From contig SXSC01000254.1 of the NCBI GenBank assembly GCA_005792355.1, positions 1 to 36,701 on the forward strand: a stretch of 36,701 nt of DNA, written 5' to 3'. The stretch is from Opitutaceae bacterium. GTDB lineage: Bacteria > Verrucomicrobiota > Verrucomicrobiia > Opitutales > Opitutaceae. Position 1 is the stretch's first letter. Every line of letters starts with the position of its first letter. Below are positions 9,583-19,388 of the stretch, one piece after another. The position numbers and the translations under genes are program-made. A model generated the notes under the pieces. It had not been told where the DNA came from. It saw only the letters and a list, made by a program, of their open reading frames with translations, and ran no database searches.

Positions 9583-9860
9583 TGGGAAAGCCCGGGAGCT
9601 TGGGTCGCACCGGCCGCCCCGCCAAGCCCCGACTTTGCCCCGAACTTTGCCCCCGGGTGTATCTCTCGGAGTTGTCGCCACATTCGATGGACTGAGGGAG
9701 CGGCGGTTGCCAGCCGCCGGAGGGCGACGAGACGCAGTGGGCGCTTGGCCATCGGTAAAACCGCGGGTATCGACGCTTGAGTTACCGGCCCGGCGGGCCA
9801 CCGTCTCACCCGAAAGCCCTGATTTGCTCGCGTGAGCCATACACCTCCCCTGAAGACACC
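9583..9860. promoter_or_regulatory. Divergent intergenic region, uxuA / TonB receptor
   Basis: 278 bp separate the starts of uxuA (-) and the receptor (+), and should hold both promoters. Visible structure: a near-perfect direct repeat, CCCCGACTTTG (9627-9637) followed by CCCCGAACTTTG (9638-9649), and a GC-rich element GGAGCGGCGGTTGCC at 9697-9711 that recurs at 36454-36468. I could not place convincing -35/-10 boxes. Confidence 0.45.
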
Positions 9861-12641
9861 ATGAACCCAAAACCCGTCAGCCTGCCTCGTGCCGTTTGCG
9901 CCCTCGCCACCCTGCTCCTGCTCGGATCGTTCGCCCGCCCCGCGCTCCCGGCACAGGTCGCCCCCGCCGCCACCCCGACCGCCCGCGTGCTGCCGGTCGC
10001 CGACGAGACCATCACCCTCTCGCCCTTCATCATTTCCACCGAACGCGAGACCGGCTGGTCCGCCAATGAAACGCTCTCGGCCACACGAACCAAGCAGGCG
10101 CTCAAGGACGTTCCGGTGAGTATCGACGCCATCACCGCGGATTTCATGGAGGACCTCGGCCTGTTTACCGCCGACGAGGTCGCCAACTATGTCGCCAACG
10201 CCTACGCCCCGCCCACCCTCGAGAATGACAACCAGGGCGGCGCCATCTCGTTTCGCGGGCTCAGTGGCTCGACCGCCTCGCGCAACTACTTCCGTTGGTA
10301 CATCCCGTCCGACACCTACAACGTCGAGCGCATCGACTTCGGCAAGGGCTCCAACTCCCTCATCTTCGGCGATGTCGAGCCCGGCGGCCAGGCCGCCGTC
10401 TTCACCAAGCGGGCGATGATGAAAAATTTCGGCACGGTCACCGCCGCCTACAACAACGACGGGGCCTACCGCTTCCAACTCGACTACAATCGCAAGCTCC
10501 GCGATGGCCTCGCCCTGCGCTTCAACGCCGTCCGTCGCCAGGAACGCACTTTTCAGGATGCTTCCACCTTCGAACTCGAAGGTGAAACCCTGGCCGCCAC
10601 CTGGCAGCCGCGGCGCAACACGCTGGTGCGCGTCGAATACGAGCGCGGCGATTTCGCCAACGTCCGCGGCTTCGGCGGCGTGACGATTCGCGAGCAATCC
10701 GGCCGCTCGCTCTCGTACACCACCGACCGGCTCTACTACACTTCCGATCGGGTGTGGTTTCCCCGTTCCGCGCTGGCCGCGGCGGATCGCGCCAACGGCC
10801 CGGCCGGTGGCTCGCCCTCCCTGCTCGAAGGCGAGTACTTCGACGTCACAATGCGCAACGCCGCCGGCGCGATCATCGGCACCAAGCGGTTCAACGGTTA
10901 CCCCAAACACTACAACCTGCGCGGCTCCTTCGACCGCCAGAACCGGCCTTTCGACACCTACTCCGTCACGATCGAACAACGCCTCGGGCCGGTCGGCCTC
11001 GAGGTCGCCTACAATCACCAAAAGCAGAAGGCGATCCGCAATGACAACTTCTTCGCGAGCACGATCAGCGTCGACGTGAACGGTCGCCCCTACATCGAAA
11101 CCGAACTGGACGAGAAACAGTTTGGCAACGAGGTCGACGCGCTGCGCGGCATCGCCGTGTACAAATTCGACCGGTGGCGGTGGATGCAGCAGCTGCTGGT
11201 CGCAAGCGCCGAGTATCGCGAAGACTCGGTCATCAACTATCGCTTCAACACCTTCAACATTCGCAACGTCGAGCGGGGCACGGCCACCGCGCTCAATACC
11301 AACACCGACCGCGTGCGCCTGCGTCTCTTTCTTGACGATCCCCGTTTCTATTCCCGGGCGCTGTTCGATTTCATGAAGCCCGCGAACCTGCCGGACACGG
11401 ACGACGTCAAGCCGCGGAAACTCGCGTTTTTTCCCTCCGGCACGAGCGCGACCGACGGCACCCAGTGGCGCCAGGCCTCGGCGGTGTCGTTCTCGGCCAG
11501 CGGCCGTTATTTCAACGGCCGCGTCCAGACGCTCCTCGGGGCACGCCACGACTGGAATCGGAATTACGAGTACAACGGCACGCGCAAGTTCGGCTCCTAT
11601 GCCGAGGACATCCCACCGCCCCTCAAGCAGGACGCCCGATCTGGCGAGTACGTTGAAAACCTGCAATTGCACCTGCAGAACACGAGCCTGACGGGCGGCC
11701 TCACGGTTCAGCTGACGAAGGATCTCAATTTCTATGGCGTGTACTCGGAGTCGTTTCGCTTCCAGGGCCTGCGCACGTTTGACCGCGAGCGTTTTCCGCC
11801 CATCACCGGGGTCACCAAGGAAGTCGGGCTCAAGGGCAGCTTCTGGCAGGATCGCGCGAACGTCAGCCTCGGCATCTTTCACATCGATCGGCAGAACGTG
11901 GCCCTGAGCTGGAACGGCGTCACCGGCATCGATTTCACCACGGCGGAGATCGAGAATCTGATGAATCCCAACAACATTCTGCCCGGTGACCCGAGCTACA
12001 AATATGGCGAGGAAGGCACCGCCAGCAACGCGCGGTACTACAAGTCGACCGAGAATTCCCAGGGCGCCGACCTCACGTTGAATCTGCGCCTGGTGAAGGG
12101 CCTGCAACTCCGCTTCACGTTCGCACGCACCAAGGTGCTCGGTCAGCCCGATCTCTCCTCGTTTCGCGGCTACTATGAGGCGGCGGTGAAGCGCGGCGAC
12201 GAACCGCCCGCCCTCCTCAACGAGGCGAAAAACCTGCTTGATTCACTCGACATCGACACGAAACCCACCGGTGCGCGCGCCTCGCCGTGGTCGGCCAGTT
12301 GGGTGATGGATTACGCGTTCCAGCGCGATGCCTGGAAACCGCTGCGCGGCGCGCGGGTTGGCCTCAACGGCAGCTGGCGCGACGACTATCTCTTCGGCAT
12401 TTCCGGGGGTCAGCAACTGGCCGGCGGCACCACCCACTTGGTTCACGGGTACATCATGCGCGACCAGAAAATCTGGAACCAGAACGTGCGCGTGCGTCTC
12501 GGGGTGCGCAACCTCCTAGACCTTGAGAACCGCCAGATTCGCAAGACCAGTTTCACCACCATGGCCGACGGCCGGAACGTCTATCGCTACAGCTACGTCG
12601 TGCCCGTGCAGTACGATCTCAACCTGACCGTGCGATTCTGA
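9861..12641 (+). CDS. TonB-dependent receptor
   Basis: A 926-residue outer-membrane receptor. The start at 9861 gives a signal peptide (about residues 1-33). It continues with the block ITLSPFIISTERETGWSANE common to receptors of this phylum, a plug domain (ALKDVPVSIDAITADFMEDLG, then AISFRGLSG, then VERIDFGKGSNSLIFGDVEPGG) and a long beta-barrel ending in the aromatic C-terminus LNLTVRF. Such receptors move bulky ligands, here presumably oligosaccharides, into the periplasm using TonB energy. No SusD-like partner is present. It diverges from uxuA, which suggests joint control with uronate catabolism. A truncated paralogue lies directly downstream at 12955-13571. Confidence 0.9.
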   Translation: MNPKPVSLPRAVCALATLLLLGSFARPALPAQVAPAATPTARVLPVADETITLSPFIISTERETGWSANETLSATRTKQALKDVPVSIDAITADFMEDLGLFTADEVANYVANAYAPPTLENDNQGGAISFRGLSGSTASRNYFRWYIPSDTYNVERIDFGKGSNSLIFGDVEPGGQAAVFTKRAMMKNFGTVTAAYNNDGAYRFQLDYNRKLRDGLALRFNAVRRQERTFQDASTFELEGETLAATWQPRRNTLVRVEYERGDFANVRGFGGVTIREQSGRSLSYTTDRLYYTSDRVWFPRSALAAADRANGPAGGSPSLLEGEYFDVTMRNAAGAIIGTKRFNGYPKHYNLRGSFDRQNRPFDTYSVTIEQRLGPVGLEVAYNHQKQKAIRNDNFFASTISVDVNGRPYIETELDEKQFGNEVDALRGIAVYKFDRWRWMQQLLVASAEYREDSVINYRFNTFNIRNVERGTATALNTNTDRVRLRLFLDDPRFYSRALFDFMKPANLPDTDDVKPRKLAFFPSGTSATDGTQWRQASAVSFSASGRYFNGRVQTLLGARHDWNRNYEYNGTRKFGSYAEDIPPPLKQDARSGEYVENLQLHLQNTSLTGGLTVQLTKDLNFYGVYSESFRFQGLRTFDRERFPPITGVTKEVGLKGSFWQDRANVSLGIFHIDRQNVALSWNGVTGIDFTTAEIENLMNPNNILPGDPSYKYGEEGTASNARYYKSTENSQGADLTLNLRLVKGLQLRFTFARTKVLGQPDLSSFRGYYEAAVKRGDEPPALLNEAKNLLDSLDIDTKPTGARASPWSASWVMDYAFQRDAWKPLRGARVGLNGSWRDDYLFGISGGQQLAGGTTHLVHGYIMRDQKIWNQNVRVRLGVRNLLDLENRQIRKTSFTTMADGRNVYRYSYVVPVQYDLNLTVRF

Positions 12642-12954
12642 GCGGGCCGCGCCAGTTAACGATTAAAGCAAAATAGTCGCCGCCCGCGGCGGCCCGGCTC
12701 CAGCCGCGCGGGAAACGACGCGCGGCGGCCATCCGGAAGTGACTCCCGCCCTCGTAGTCCGGTCATCGGACGGCGTTTTCGACCAGCGGATTGGCGGATT
12801 CACGCGCCATCAGTTCAAGACCGCCGGTACTTCATCGGGCGTTCTACCCACCCCCACGAGCAAGTGCGGGTTTGCGGTGGTCGCCGGCTTTTTGTTAGTT
12901 TCATCCGATCATATCCGACCATTTCCGTGCTGCACCCGCCCGGCCATCCACCGC
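12642..12954. other. Intergenic gap between receptor and receptor remnant
   Basis: 313 bp without a supported gene. It contains a GC-rich stretch with several GGC/GCC palindromes around 12680-12730 and a 10-bp tandem near-repeat just before the remnant (ATCCGATCAT then ATCCGACCAT, about 12902-12922). It probably holds the old promoter of the degraded receptor copy. No clear terminator or promoter boxes were seen. Confidence 0.4.
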
Positions 12955-13571
12955 ATGAAAACCACCACCACGACACGTCCGACCGTCCGCCCCGCGATTT
13001 TCGCCGTGGCGCTGTTCGCAATTCTCTCCGCCGGGCGGGCCCAGATTGCACCGCCGACGCCACCGGCTGCCAGGGAAGAAGTTGTAGCACTCTCGCCCTT
13101 CATCATCTCGACCGAGCGCGAGACCGGCTGGTCTGCCAATGACATCCTCTCCACCGCCCGACTCCTGCTCGATTCGCTCGACATCAAGAGCAAGCCCTCG
13201 GAGCCCGCGCCTCGCCGTGGTCCGCCAGTTGGATCGTCGATTACACCTTTTCCCGCGGCGCCGGTCAGCTGCTTCGCGGCGTGCGCCTGGGCATCAACGG
13301 CAGCTGGCGCGACGACTATCTCTTTGGCCTCCCCAACGGCCAGGAAATGATCGGCGGCTCCTCCCATCTCGTGCACGCCTATGTGATGCGCGACCAAAAG
13401 CTCTGGGGCCAGCAGGTGCGCCTCCGCGTCGGAGTGAAAAACCTCACCGATTTCGAGAACAGTTATGTCCGCAAGACGCAATTCACCACCATGTCCACGG
13501 GAGAAAACGTCTACCGCTACTCCTATGTGATGCCGCCACAGTACGACCTCAGTCTCACGGTGAAATTCTAA
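12955..13571 (+). pseudogene. TonB-dependent receptor remnant (internal deletion plus frameshift)
   Basis: The 5' part encodes a signal peptide and VALSPFIISTERETGWSAN, nearly identical to residues about 50-70 of the intact upstream receptor. After NDILSTAR it jumps directly to LLLDSLDIKSKP, which matches the far C-terminal part of that receptor (NLLDSLDIDTKP). About 700 residues of plug and barrel are therefore missing. Near 13200-13203 one base is lost relative to the paralogue, so the original frame breaks. The other frame then continues with LGINGSWRDDYLFG, the VHAYVMRDQK block and a terminal LSLTVKF. Neither piece alone could form a receptor. Both retained parts resemble the upstream gene strongly, so it is best read as a decayed tandem duplicate. 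A sequencing error could explain the frameshift but not the deletion. Confidence 0.85.
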
Positions 13572-13699
13572 CGGCCTCGTCGCAGCCAAGTCCGATTCCG
13601 CTAACGATCCCCTTCCGTTGCCGTCATTCCCCTCCGCTCCTTCGTGCAATCACCCGCGGCTGACCCCGACCGCATTTTCTCACCAAACAAAATCACACC

Positions 13700-16108
13700 A
13701 TGACAACCCAACCACACCACCGCTCCCGCCGCATCCCCGTCGGCGGCTTGCTGTTGTTTTCCGCCACGCTGTTCGCCCAAACGCCGGCCGTCCGCCCCGC
13801 CGCGTCCGAGGTCATCGAACTCTCACCGTTCGAGGTGACGGCCAACCCAAGCCGCGGCTATACCGCATCGGAAACGATGACGGGCAGCCGGGTGAAGACT
13901 CAGATCGTCGACCTGCCCTATTCCGTCAACGTGATGACGAGTGAGTTTCTCGAAGACTTCGGGCTGTTGGAGCTTAATGACAGCCTGACCCACGTCAGTG
14001 GTTTTACCGGCCTCGATATCGGGGGAAATTTCTTCCTGCGCGGCTTCGCGGCCTCGTATCAGCTCCGCGATGGGTTTCTGCGCCTCGGTCGTTACGGCTC
14101 GAGCAACATCGACCGCATTGAGATCATCAAGGGCTCCAGCGCCGCCATCTACGGCCGGACCTCGCCCGGCGGCATGGTCAACATGATCTCCAAGCAACCC
14201 AAGGCGGAAGCCAGCCAGAAGCTCGCGTTCAACTATGGCGACTACGGCACGCAGCGCGTGACCCTCGAGGTCACCGGCCCGCTGCTGGCCAGCAAGCTGG
14301 GCAAAACCAATTTCATCGTGACCGGCAGCCACTTTCAGCGTGAATTCGACATGGATTACGCTCGCAACCGAAATCAGGAGTACTATCTGGGCCTGAACCA
14401 CGTTTTTGCCGACGGCTCGAAGCTCTTCCTCTCCGCCGAATACTTTTTTCAGCTCCGCCATGCAGCGTTGTCCGCCGCTCCGTTGATCGTCGACCAAAGG
14501 GGCACGGCTTCGACCGCCGACGATGTGGCGATCGGCTACGCCGCCAACCTGGCGAAGCATAACGCCAACGGACCGAACAGCGAACTCAACCGCGGCAACG
14601 ACTCGTTTACGGCCTACTACGACAAGACCCTCAGTCGGGTGTTCAACCTCCGGGTGTCCGGCAACTATTTTCGGGGCCGGCGGTGGGACTACAATATCAA
14701 CAACGGTTGGGCCGCCATCAACCTCAACCCCGCCGTCGCGGCCGCTCCCTCGTCTTTGCGCGGCGCCACGCCCCAGCGCGCCCGCATTTTCCAGGATGGT
14801 GGCGGCTCCCAAGCCGACCTGCTGGCCCATTATTTCACGCACGGCGGCAAGGTCGAACATCGCACGCTGCTCACCTTCGACTTCAATGATTTCTACAATT
14901 GGAATCCGCAGCAGCCCTACGGCGGCGCGGCCGACCTTGCGGCCTGGACCGCCGCGCTCCGCCGCGTCACGCTCGACGCAAACTTCAATCCCGTGAGCCC
15001 CATCGCCTATTTCCCGAAATGGTACTGGGACGCGCCCACTACGCCGTTCACCCGGAACAACAAGTTTCACACGCGGGTGCTCGGCAGCCTCCTCCGGCAG
15101 CAGTCCTCGTTCATGGAGGGGCGGTTGCTCGCCTACACCGGCGCGCGCTACGACTGGATCCACCACCAGCACCGCGACCGCACCACCGCCGCGACGGCCT
15201 TCGCGCCTTTTATCCCGGGCTACAGAGTCGGCGACGTGATCGAGAAGAAGGTTTCCGAGTTCAAGCCCAACGTCGGTGCCAACTACAAGATCCACCGCGA
15301 CCTTCGGATCTTCGCCAACTATAGCGAAAGCTTCTTCATGGATCAGGGTGACACTCCGCTGGAGATCGCCAATCCGACCTACAAACCGGAAGTCGCGGAC
15401 GGTTGGGACTACGGATTCAAGGGCTCGCTGCTCGGGAACCGCCTCACCTACACGCTGAGCGGTTTCTACATCAACCGCCACAATGTCACGGTGCGGGATT
15501 TGGCCGAATTCCCCGTCGGCTCCGGCTCCTTCGTCGAAGAATCCCGGCGGGACGGCGACCAGCTCGTCCGCGGCTACGAGATTGATGCGAGCTGGAGCAT
15601 CACCGACAATTTTTCCGCCCTCGTGAGCTACGGCTCCGTGCATTCGATTTATTCCGACTACGGTGCCGCCAACCCGCTGGTGGTCGGCCGCCCCGTGCAG
15701 TTCGTCGCTCCCTACAACGGCAGTGTGAGCATCAAGTATTCGCCCGGTCGCGGAGCCTGGAAGGGCTTCGCGGCCAACTTCGGCGTGACCTTCGTGGGCG
15801 CCACTCCGCTCGCGCCCCCGGAGGCGGGCGACGTTTACACGACAAGTTCCAGGGGCGTGCGCACCCTGGTGAGCTCAACCGGTCAGTGGAAACTCAAGTC
15901 CCCCGCCTATTCCCTCTGGAGCCTCGGCCTCCGCTACACATTGAAAAGCTCCGGCAGCTATAGCCACTCCCTCGCGGCTAATGTGAACAATATATTCGAT
16001 GAAGATTACCTCCGGGCCGGTTCGGGCGGATCCAATTCCCGGTTTCCCGGTGAAAGGCGCGCCTTCTACTTCACCTACACCCTGAGCCACAAGGGCGCAA
16101 AGTTTTGA
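13700..16108 (+). CDS. TonB-dependent receptor, siderophore-receptor-like plug
   Basis: An 802-residue outer-membrane protein with a signal peptide (cleavage near residue 26, after SATLFAQ). It has the phylum-typical VIELSPFEVTA block, then a plug domain with DLPYSVNVMTSEFLEDFG, FFLRGF and IDRIEIIKGSSAAIYGRTSPGGMVN. This plug resembles the FhuA/FoxE-type group, which also includes many polysaccharide receptors. The barrel ends FYFTYTLSHKGAKF with a terminal Phe, as expected for outer-membrane assembly. It opens the first receptor-sulfatase-sulfatase module, so transport of a sulfated glycan fragment is more likely than iron, but this is inferred from context. It differs clearly from the 9861 receptor in length and plug sequence. 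Confidence 0.9.
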   Translation: MTTQPHHRSRRIPVGGLLLFSATLFAQTPAVRPAASEVIELSPFEVTANPSRGYTASETMTGSRVKTQIVDLPYSVNVMTSEFLEDFGLLELNDSLTHVSGFTGLDIGGNFFLRGFAASYQLRDGFLRLGRYGSSNIDRIEIIKGSSAAIYGRTSPGGMVNMISKQPKAEASQKLAFNYGDYGTQRVTLEVTGPLLASKLGKTNFIVTGSHFQREFDMDYARNRNQEYYLGLNHVFADGSKLFLSAEYFFQLRHAALSAAPLIVDQRGTASTADDVAIGYAANLAKHNANGPNSELNRGNDSFTAYYDKTLSRVFNLRVSGNYFRGRRWDYNINNGWAAINLNPAVAAAPSSLRGATPQRARIFQDGGGSQADLLAHYFTHGGKVEHRTLLTFDFNDFYNWNPQQPYGGAADLAAWTAALRRVTLDANFNPVSPIAYFPKWYWDAPTTPFTRNNKFHTRVLGSLLRQQSSFMEGRLLAYTGARYDWIHHQHRDRTTAATAFAPFIPGYRVGDVIEKKVSEFKPNVGANYKIHRDLRIFANYSESFFMDQGDTPLEIANPTYKPEVADGWDYGFKGSLLGNRLTYTLSGFYINRHNVTVRDLAEFPVGSGSFVEESRRDGDQLVRGYEIDASWSITDNFSALVSYGSVHSIYSDYGAANPLVVGRPVQFVAPYNGSVSIKYSPGRGAWKGFAANFGVTFVGATPLAPPEAGDVYTTSSRGVRTLVSSTGQWKLKSPAYSLWSLGLRYTLKSSGSYSHSLAANVNNIFDEDYLRAGSGGSNSRFPGERRAFYFTYTLSHKGAKF

Positions 16109-16208
16109 GCACCGTATCCGCTGCGCGCGATTCCAGGCTCGGGCTTGCGCCCGCGCTGTCGACGTCAACCGTTCATCCCTCACCTGTCTGACTCGCAACT
16201 TTCCTGCC

Positions 16209-17537
16209 ATGAAATCACTCCACTCCGGCCTCGCGGTAATCGGCCTGTCGATCTTCTCGGCGGCGGCCCTCGCCGCCGCCGTACCCGCCAAGCCCAACAT
16301 CATCTTCATCCTCGCGGATGACTACGGCGTCGGCGAAGTCGGCTGCTACGGGTCCGACAACTACAAGACACCGAACATCGACCGGCTCGCCCGCGAAGGC
16401 ATGCGCTACACGCACGCCTACACGATTTCACTCTGCGGGCCCTCTCGCGCCATGATTCTCACCGGCCGCTACGGCTTCCGCACGGGTGGCAGCAATCAGG
16501 ATGCGGTCGGCGAAATCTCACCTCAGAAAGAGACCCTCATCCCCTCCGTTCTGAAGCCGGCGGGCTACGTCACCACGATGATCGGCAAGTGGAGCCAGTT
16601 CTCCCTGCAGCCTTCCGATTTTGGCTTCGACGAATATCTGCGTTACGCCGGCAGCGGCGCCTATTGGAACACCCAGGAAAAGGTGAAGACCTATGTGGTC
16701 AACGGCGAGAAGCGGCCCCTGCGCGACAAGGAATACCTGCCGGACCTGATGCATCGGCATCTCGTCGACTTCATGACGAGACATCGCGACCGGCCGTTCT
16801 TCGCCTACTACTCGCTGTCGCATGTGCACGGCGAGATCCTGCCCACACCCGACAGCGCGCCCGACAGCAAGGACCACTACACCGACAACGTCCGCTACAT
16901 GGACAAGCTCGTCGGCCAACTCATGGCCGAACTCGACCGCCTGAAGCTGCGCGAGAAAACCCTCGTGGTCTTCCTCGGCGACAACGGCACGACCGGTGGC
17001 AGATTGGATCGCGCCACCATCGGCGGCCGCCTGGTGGTTGGCGCCAAAGGCTCCATGCTCGAGGGCGGCAGCCTGGTGCCCATGATCGTCAGCTGGCGCG
17101 GCGTCACGCCGGCAGGCAGGGTCTCCGCCGACTTCATCGACTCGAGCGATTTTTTCCCGACCTTCGCCGAGTTGGCCGGCGCCAAGCTGCCCGCCAACAC
17201 CGTCATCGACGGCCACAGCCTTGCCGCCCAGTTCCGCGGGGAAAAGGGCCGGCCGCGCGAGTGGGTCTTCAATCAGCTCGCCAAAATGTGGTGGGTTCGT
17301 TCCGACGGCTGGAAACTCAACCAGTCGGGCGAACTCTATGACATGAGCGACGCGCCCTTCGCGGAAAAACTCGTGGTCGCAGATACCCGGGACCCCGCCG
17401 CCATCACTGCGCGCCAACGCCTGCAGGCCGCCCTCGATCGGTTGAATCCCGCGGGCGGCATCCCCGACACCGGCGATCCGTCCGGCCGCCACGCCTCAAA
17501 CATCGTGAAAAAGGAAAAGAAGAAAAAGGCCCCATGA
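16209..17537 (+). CDS. Secreted formylglycine-type sulfatase (arylsulfatase A-like)
   Basis: A 442-residue alkaline-phosphatase-superfamily sulfatase that hydrolyses sulfate esters. The signal peptide spans about residues 1-25. Metal ligands are Asp37-Asp38 (FILADDYG). The sulfatase signature is C76-G-P-S-R80 followed by AMILTGRY; Cys76 would be converted to formylglycine. GKWSQF (where GKWHLG is usual) and VFLGDNGTTGG supply further active-site residues. The protein ends in a basic tail (VKKEKKKKAP). Its stop overlaps the next sulfatase's start (ATGA, 17534-17537), so the two are translationally coupled. Located 100 bp after the receptor gene. No maturation enzyme (formylglycine-generating enzyme or anSME) is encoded in the window. 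The sulfated substrate is not evident. Confidence 0.9.
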   Translation: MKSLHSGLAVIGLSIFSAAALAAAVPAKPNIIFILADDYGVGEVGCYGSDNYKTPNIDRLAREGMRYTHAYTISLCGPSRAMILTGRYGFRTGGSNQDAVGEISPQKETLIPSVLKPAGYVTTMIGKWSQFSLQPSDFGFDEYLRYAGSGAYWNTQEKVKTYVVNGEKRPLRDKEYLPDLMHRHLVDFMTRHRDRPFFAYYSLSHVHGEILPTPDSAPDSKDHYTDNVRYMDKLVGQLMAELDRLKLREKTLVVFLGDNGTTGGRLDRATIGGRLVVGAKGSMLEGGSLVPMIVSWRGVTPAGRVSADFIDSSDFFPTFAELAGAKLPANTVIDGHSLAAQFRGEKGRPREWVFNQLAKMWWVRSDGWKLNQSGELYDMSDAPFAEKLVVADTRDPAAITARQRLQAALDRLNPAGGIPDTGDPSGRHASNIVKKEKKKKAP

Positions 17538-19336
17538 AAACCACCCTCATCTGCCCCACCTCCCTCGCACGCGGCCTGGCCGTTGCGGTTGGATTCACCG
17601 TGGCTCACGCCGCCTTCGCCGCGCCCGCCGCCCGGCCCAACATCATCATCATTTTGGCCGACGACATGGGCTACTCGGATCTCGGCTGCTTCGGCGGCGA
17701 GATTGCCACGCCTCATCTCGACGCCCTGGCCAAACCAGGCCTGCGCTTCACCCAGTTCTACAACACCGCGCGCTGCTGTCCCACGCGCGCCTCGCTGCTC
17801 ACCGGTCTTTACCCGCATCAGGCCGGCGTCGGCCACATGGTGGAGGACCGTGGCTCCGAGGCCTATCGCGGCGACTTGAACCGCCGCAGCGTGACCCTCG
17901 CCGAGGCCGTGAAACCGGCCGGCTACCGCACCTACATGACGGGCAAATGGCACGTCACACCGGGAAAAACCGCGGAGGCGATGGCCCAAAAGCAAAATTG
18001 GCCGCTGCAGCGCGGCTTCGACCGCTACTACGGCACGATCAATGGCTCGGGCAGTTTTTGGGATCCCCACGGGCTAGTCAGCGACAATCGCGAGATCACC
18101 ATCGCCAACGATCCGAACTACCGACCCGCCGAATACTATTACACCGACGCGATCAGCGACCATGCCACGCGTTTCATCCGCGACCACGCGCGCGACCATG
18201 GCGGCAAACCGTTTCTGATGTACGTCGCGTACACCGCCGCGCACTGGCCGATGCACGCGCGGGAAAGCGATATCGCCAAATACCGCGGGCGCTACAACGC
18301 CGGCTACGGCCCGGTCGCCGCCGCCCGCTGGGCCAGGCAACAGCAACTCGGCGTCGTCAAAGCCGGGTGGGGCCTGGCCCCGCCGGCCGAGGACTGGGCC
18401 AAGGTGGAGAACCGCGAGTTCGAGGCCCGCTGTATGGAGGTCTATGCCGCAATGGTCACCGTCATGGATGAGGGCATCGGCCGCATCGTCGCCGAACTAA
18501 AATCGAACGGACAACTCGACAACACCCTGGTCTGTTTCCTCCATGACAACGGCGGCTGCGCCGAGACCAATGGTCGCATCGGCGCGTTTCGGCCGCGCGC
18601 GGAGCGACCGGCCATCGCTCCGCTCGAACCGAACGTCGCCCATTACGGCAACCTGCCCACCCACACGCGCGAGGGCTGGCCGTTGCGTCAGGGCTACGGC
18701 GTCATGCCTGGTCCAGCCGACTCGTGGGTCGCCTACGGCCGCGGCTGGGCCAATGTCAGCAACACGCCTTTCCGCGAATACAAACACTGGGTGCATGAGG
18801 GGGGCATCTCGACTCCGTTCATCGCCCACTGGCCGGCCGCGATGAAGACCGACGGACGGAAAGATGGCGAGCGGGGGAGAATCACCGCCGAGCCGTCCCA
18901 CTTGATCGACCTGATGGCGACCTGCGTCGATCTGGCTGGCGCAAGATATCCGACCGAATTCAACGGCGAAAAAATCCAGCCGATGGAGGGCCGCAGCCTG
19001 AAGCCCCTGTTCGTCTCCCCCTCTCCCACTCCCTCCTTCGCTCCCGCAGTCCGACCGCTGTACTGGGAGCACGAGGGCAACCGCGCCATCCGCCTCGGGC
19101 AATGGAAGCTTGTCTCAATGCATCCCGGTGGCTGGGAACTCTACGACCTCGAGGCTGATCGCGCCGAACAGCGCAGCCTCGCAACGCAACAGCCGGAACG
19201 CGTCAAGACGATGGCCGCCCAATGGGAAGCGTGGGCGAAGCGCATCGGCGTGAGACCGTGGACTGAAATTCAAGCCGCCGCCCCGAAGTCGGCCATCACC
19301 AACGTGCGCGCAAAAATTGCCACCGGCGCCAAATAA
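17534..19336 (+). CDS. Secreted formylglycine-type sulfatase (arylsulfatase)
   Basis: A 600-residue sulfatase with a signal peptide (about residues 1-30, ending AHAAFAAPA). Active-site elements: Asp43-Asp44 (IILADDMGYSDLG), the signature C81-C-P-T-R85 followed by ASLLTGLYPHQAG (first Cys is the formylglycine site), MTGKWHV, AAHWPMHA, and HDNGGCAETNG for the distal metal ligands. The large insert with YWEHEGNRAIR near the C-terminus is typical of S1_4-like arylsulfatases, which are often about 550-600 residues long. It overlaps the preceding sulfatase by 4 bases and is followed after 52 bp by another receptor gene, so it is part of a long same-strand cluster. The natural substrate is unknown. 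Confidence 0.92.
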   Translation: MKTTLICPTSLARGLAVAVGFTVAHAAFAAPAARPNIIIILADDMGYSDLGCFGGEIATPHLDALAKPGLRFTQFYNTARCCPTRASLLTGLYPHQAGVGHMVEDRGSEAYRGDLNRRSVTLAEAVKPAGYRTYMTGKWHVTPGKTAEAMAQKQNWPLQRGFDRYYGTINGSGSFWDPHGLVSDNREITIANDPNYRPAEYYYTDAISDHATRFIRDHARDHGGKPFLMYVAYTAAHWPMHARESDIAKYRGRYNAGYGPVAAARWARQQQLGVVKAGWGLAPPAEDWAKVENREFEARCMEVYAAMVTVMDEGIGRIVAELKSNGQLDNTLVCFLHDNGGCAETNGRIGAFRPRAERPAIAPLEPNVAHYGNLPTHTREGWPLRQGYGVMPGPADSWVAYGRGWANVSNTPFREYKHWVHEGGISTPFIAHWPAAMKTDGRKDGERGRITAEPSHLIDLMATCVDLAGARYPTEFNGEKIQPMEGRSLKPLFVSPSPTPSFAPAVRPLYWEHEGNRAIRLGQWKLVSMHPGGWELYDLEADRAEQRSLATQQPERVKTMAAQWEAWAKRIGVRPWTEIQAAAPKSAITNVRAKIATGAK

Positions 19337-19388
19337 TCGCTTCCTCAATTATCGAGAGCCCGACTGCCACCTCCACAAACTCACCGCA

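Noticed and set aside
9561..12107. 848-residue open frame on the minus strand across the TonB receptor
   Set aside because: Antisense shadow of a clear receptor gene in GC-rich DNA; low-complexity Val/Gly/Ala-rich translation with no family motifs.
13823..15643. 606-residue minus-strand open frame
   Set aside because: Antisense to the 13700 receptor; no recognisable domain or signal peptide.
16140..16153. CGGGC-TTGC-GCCCG hairpin after the 13700 receptor as a terminator
   Set aside because: Only a 5-bp stem and no T-run; not enough to call a terminator.
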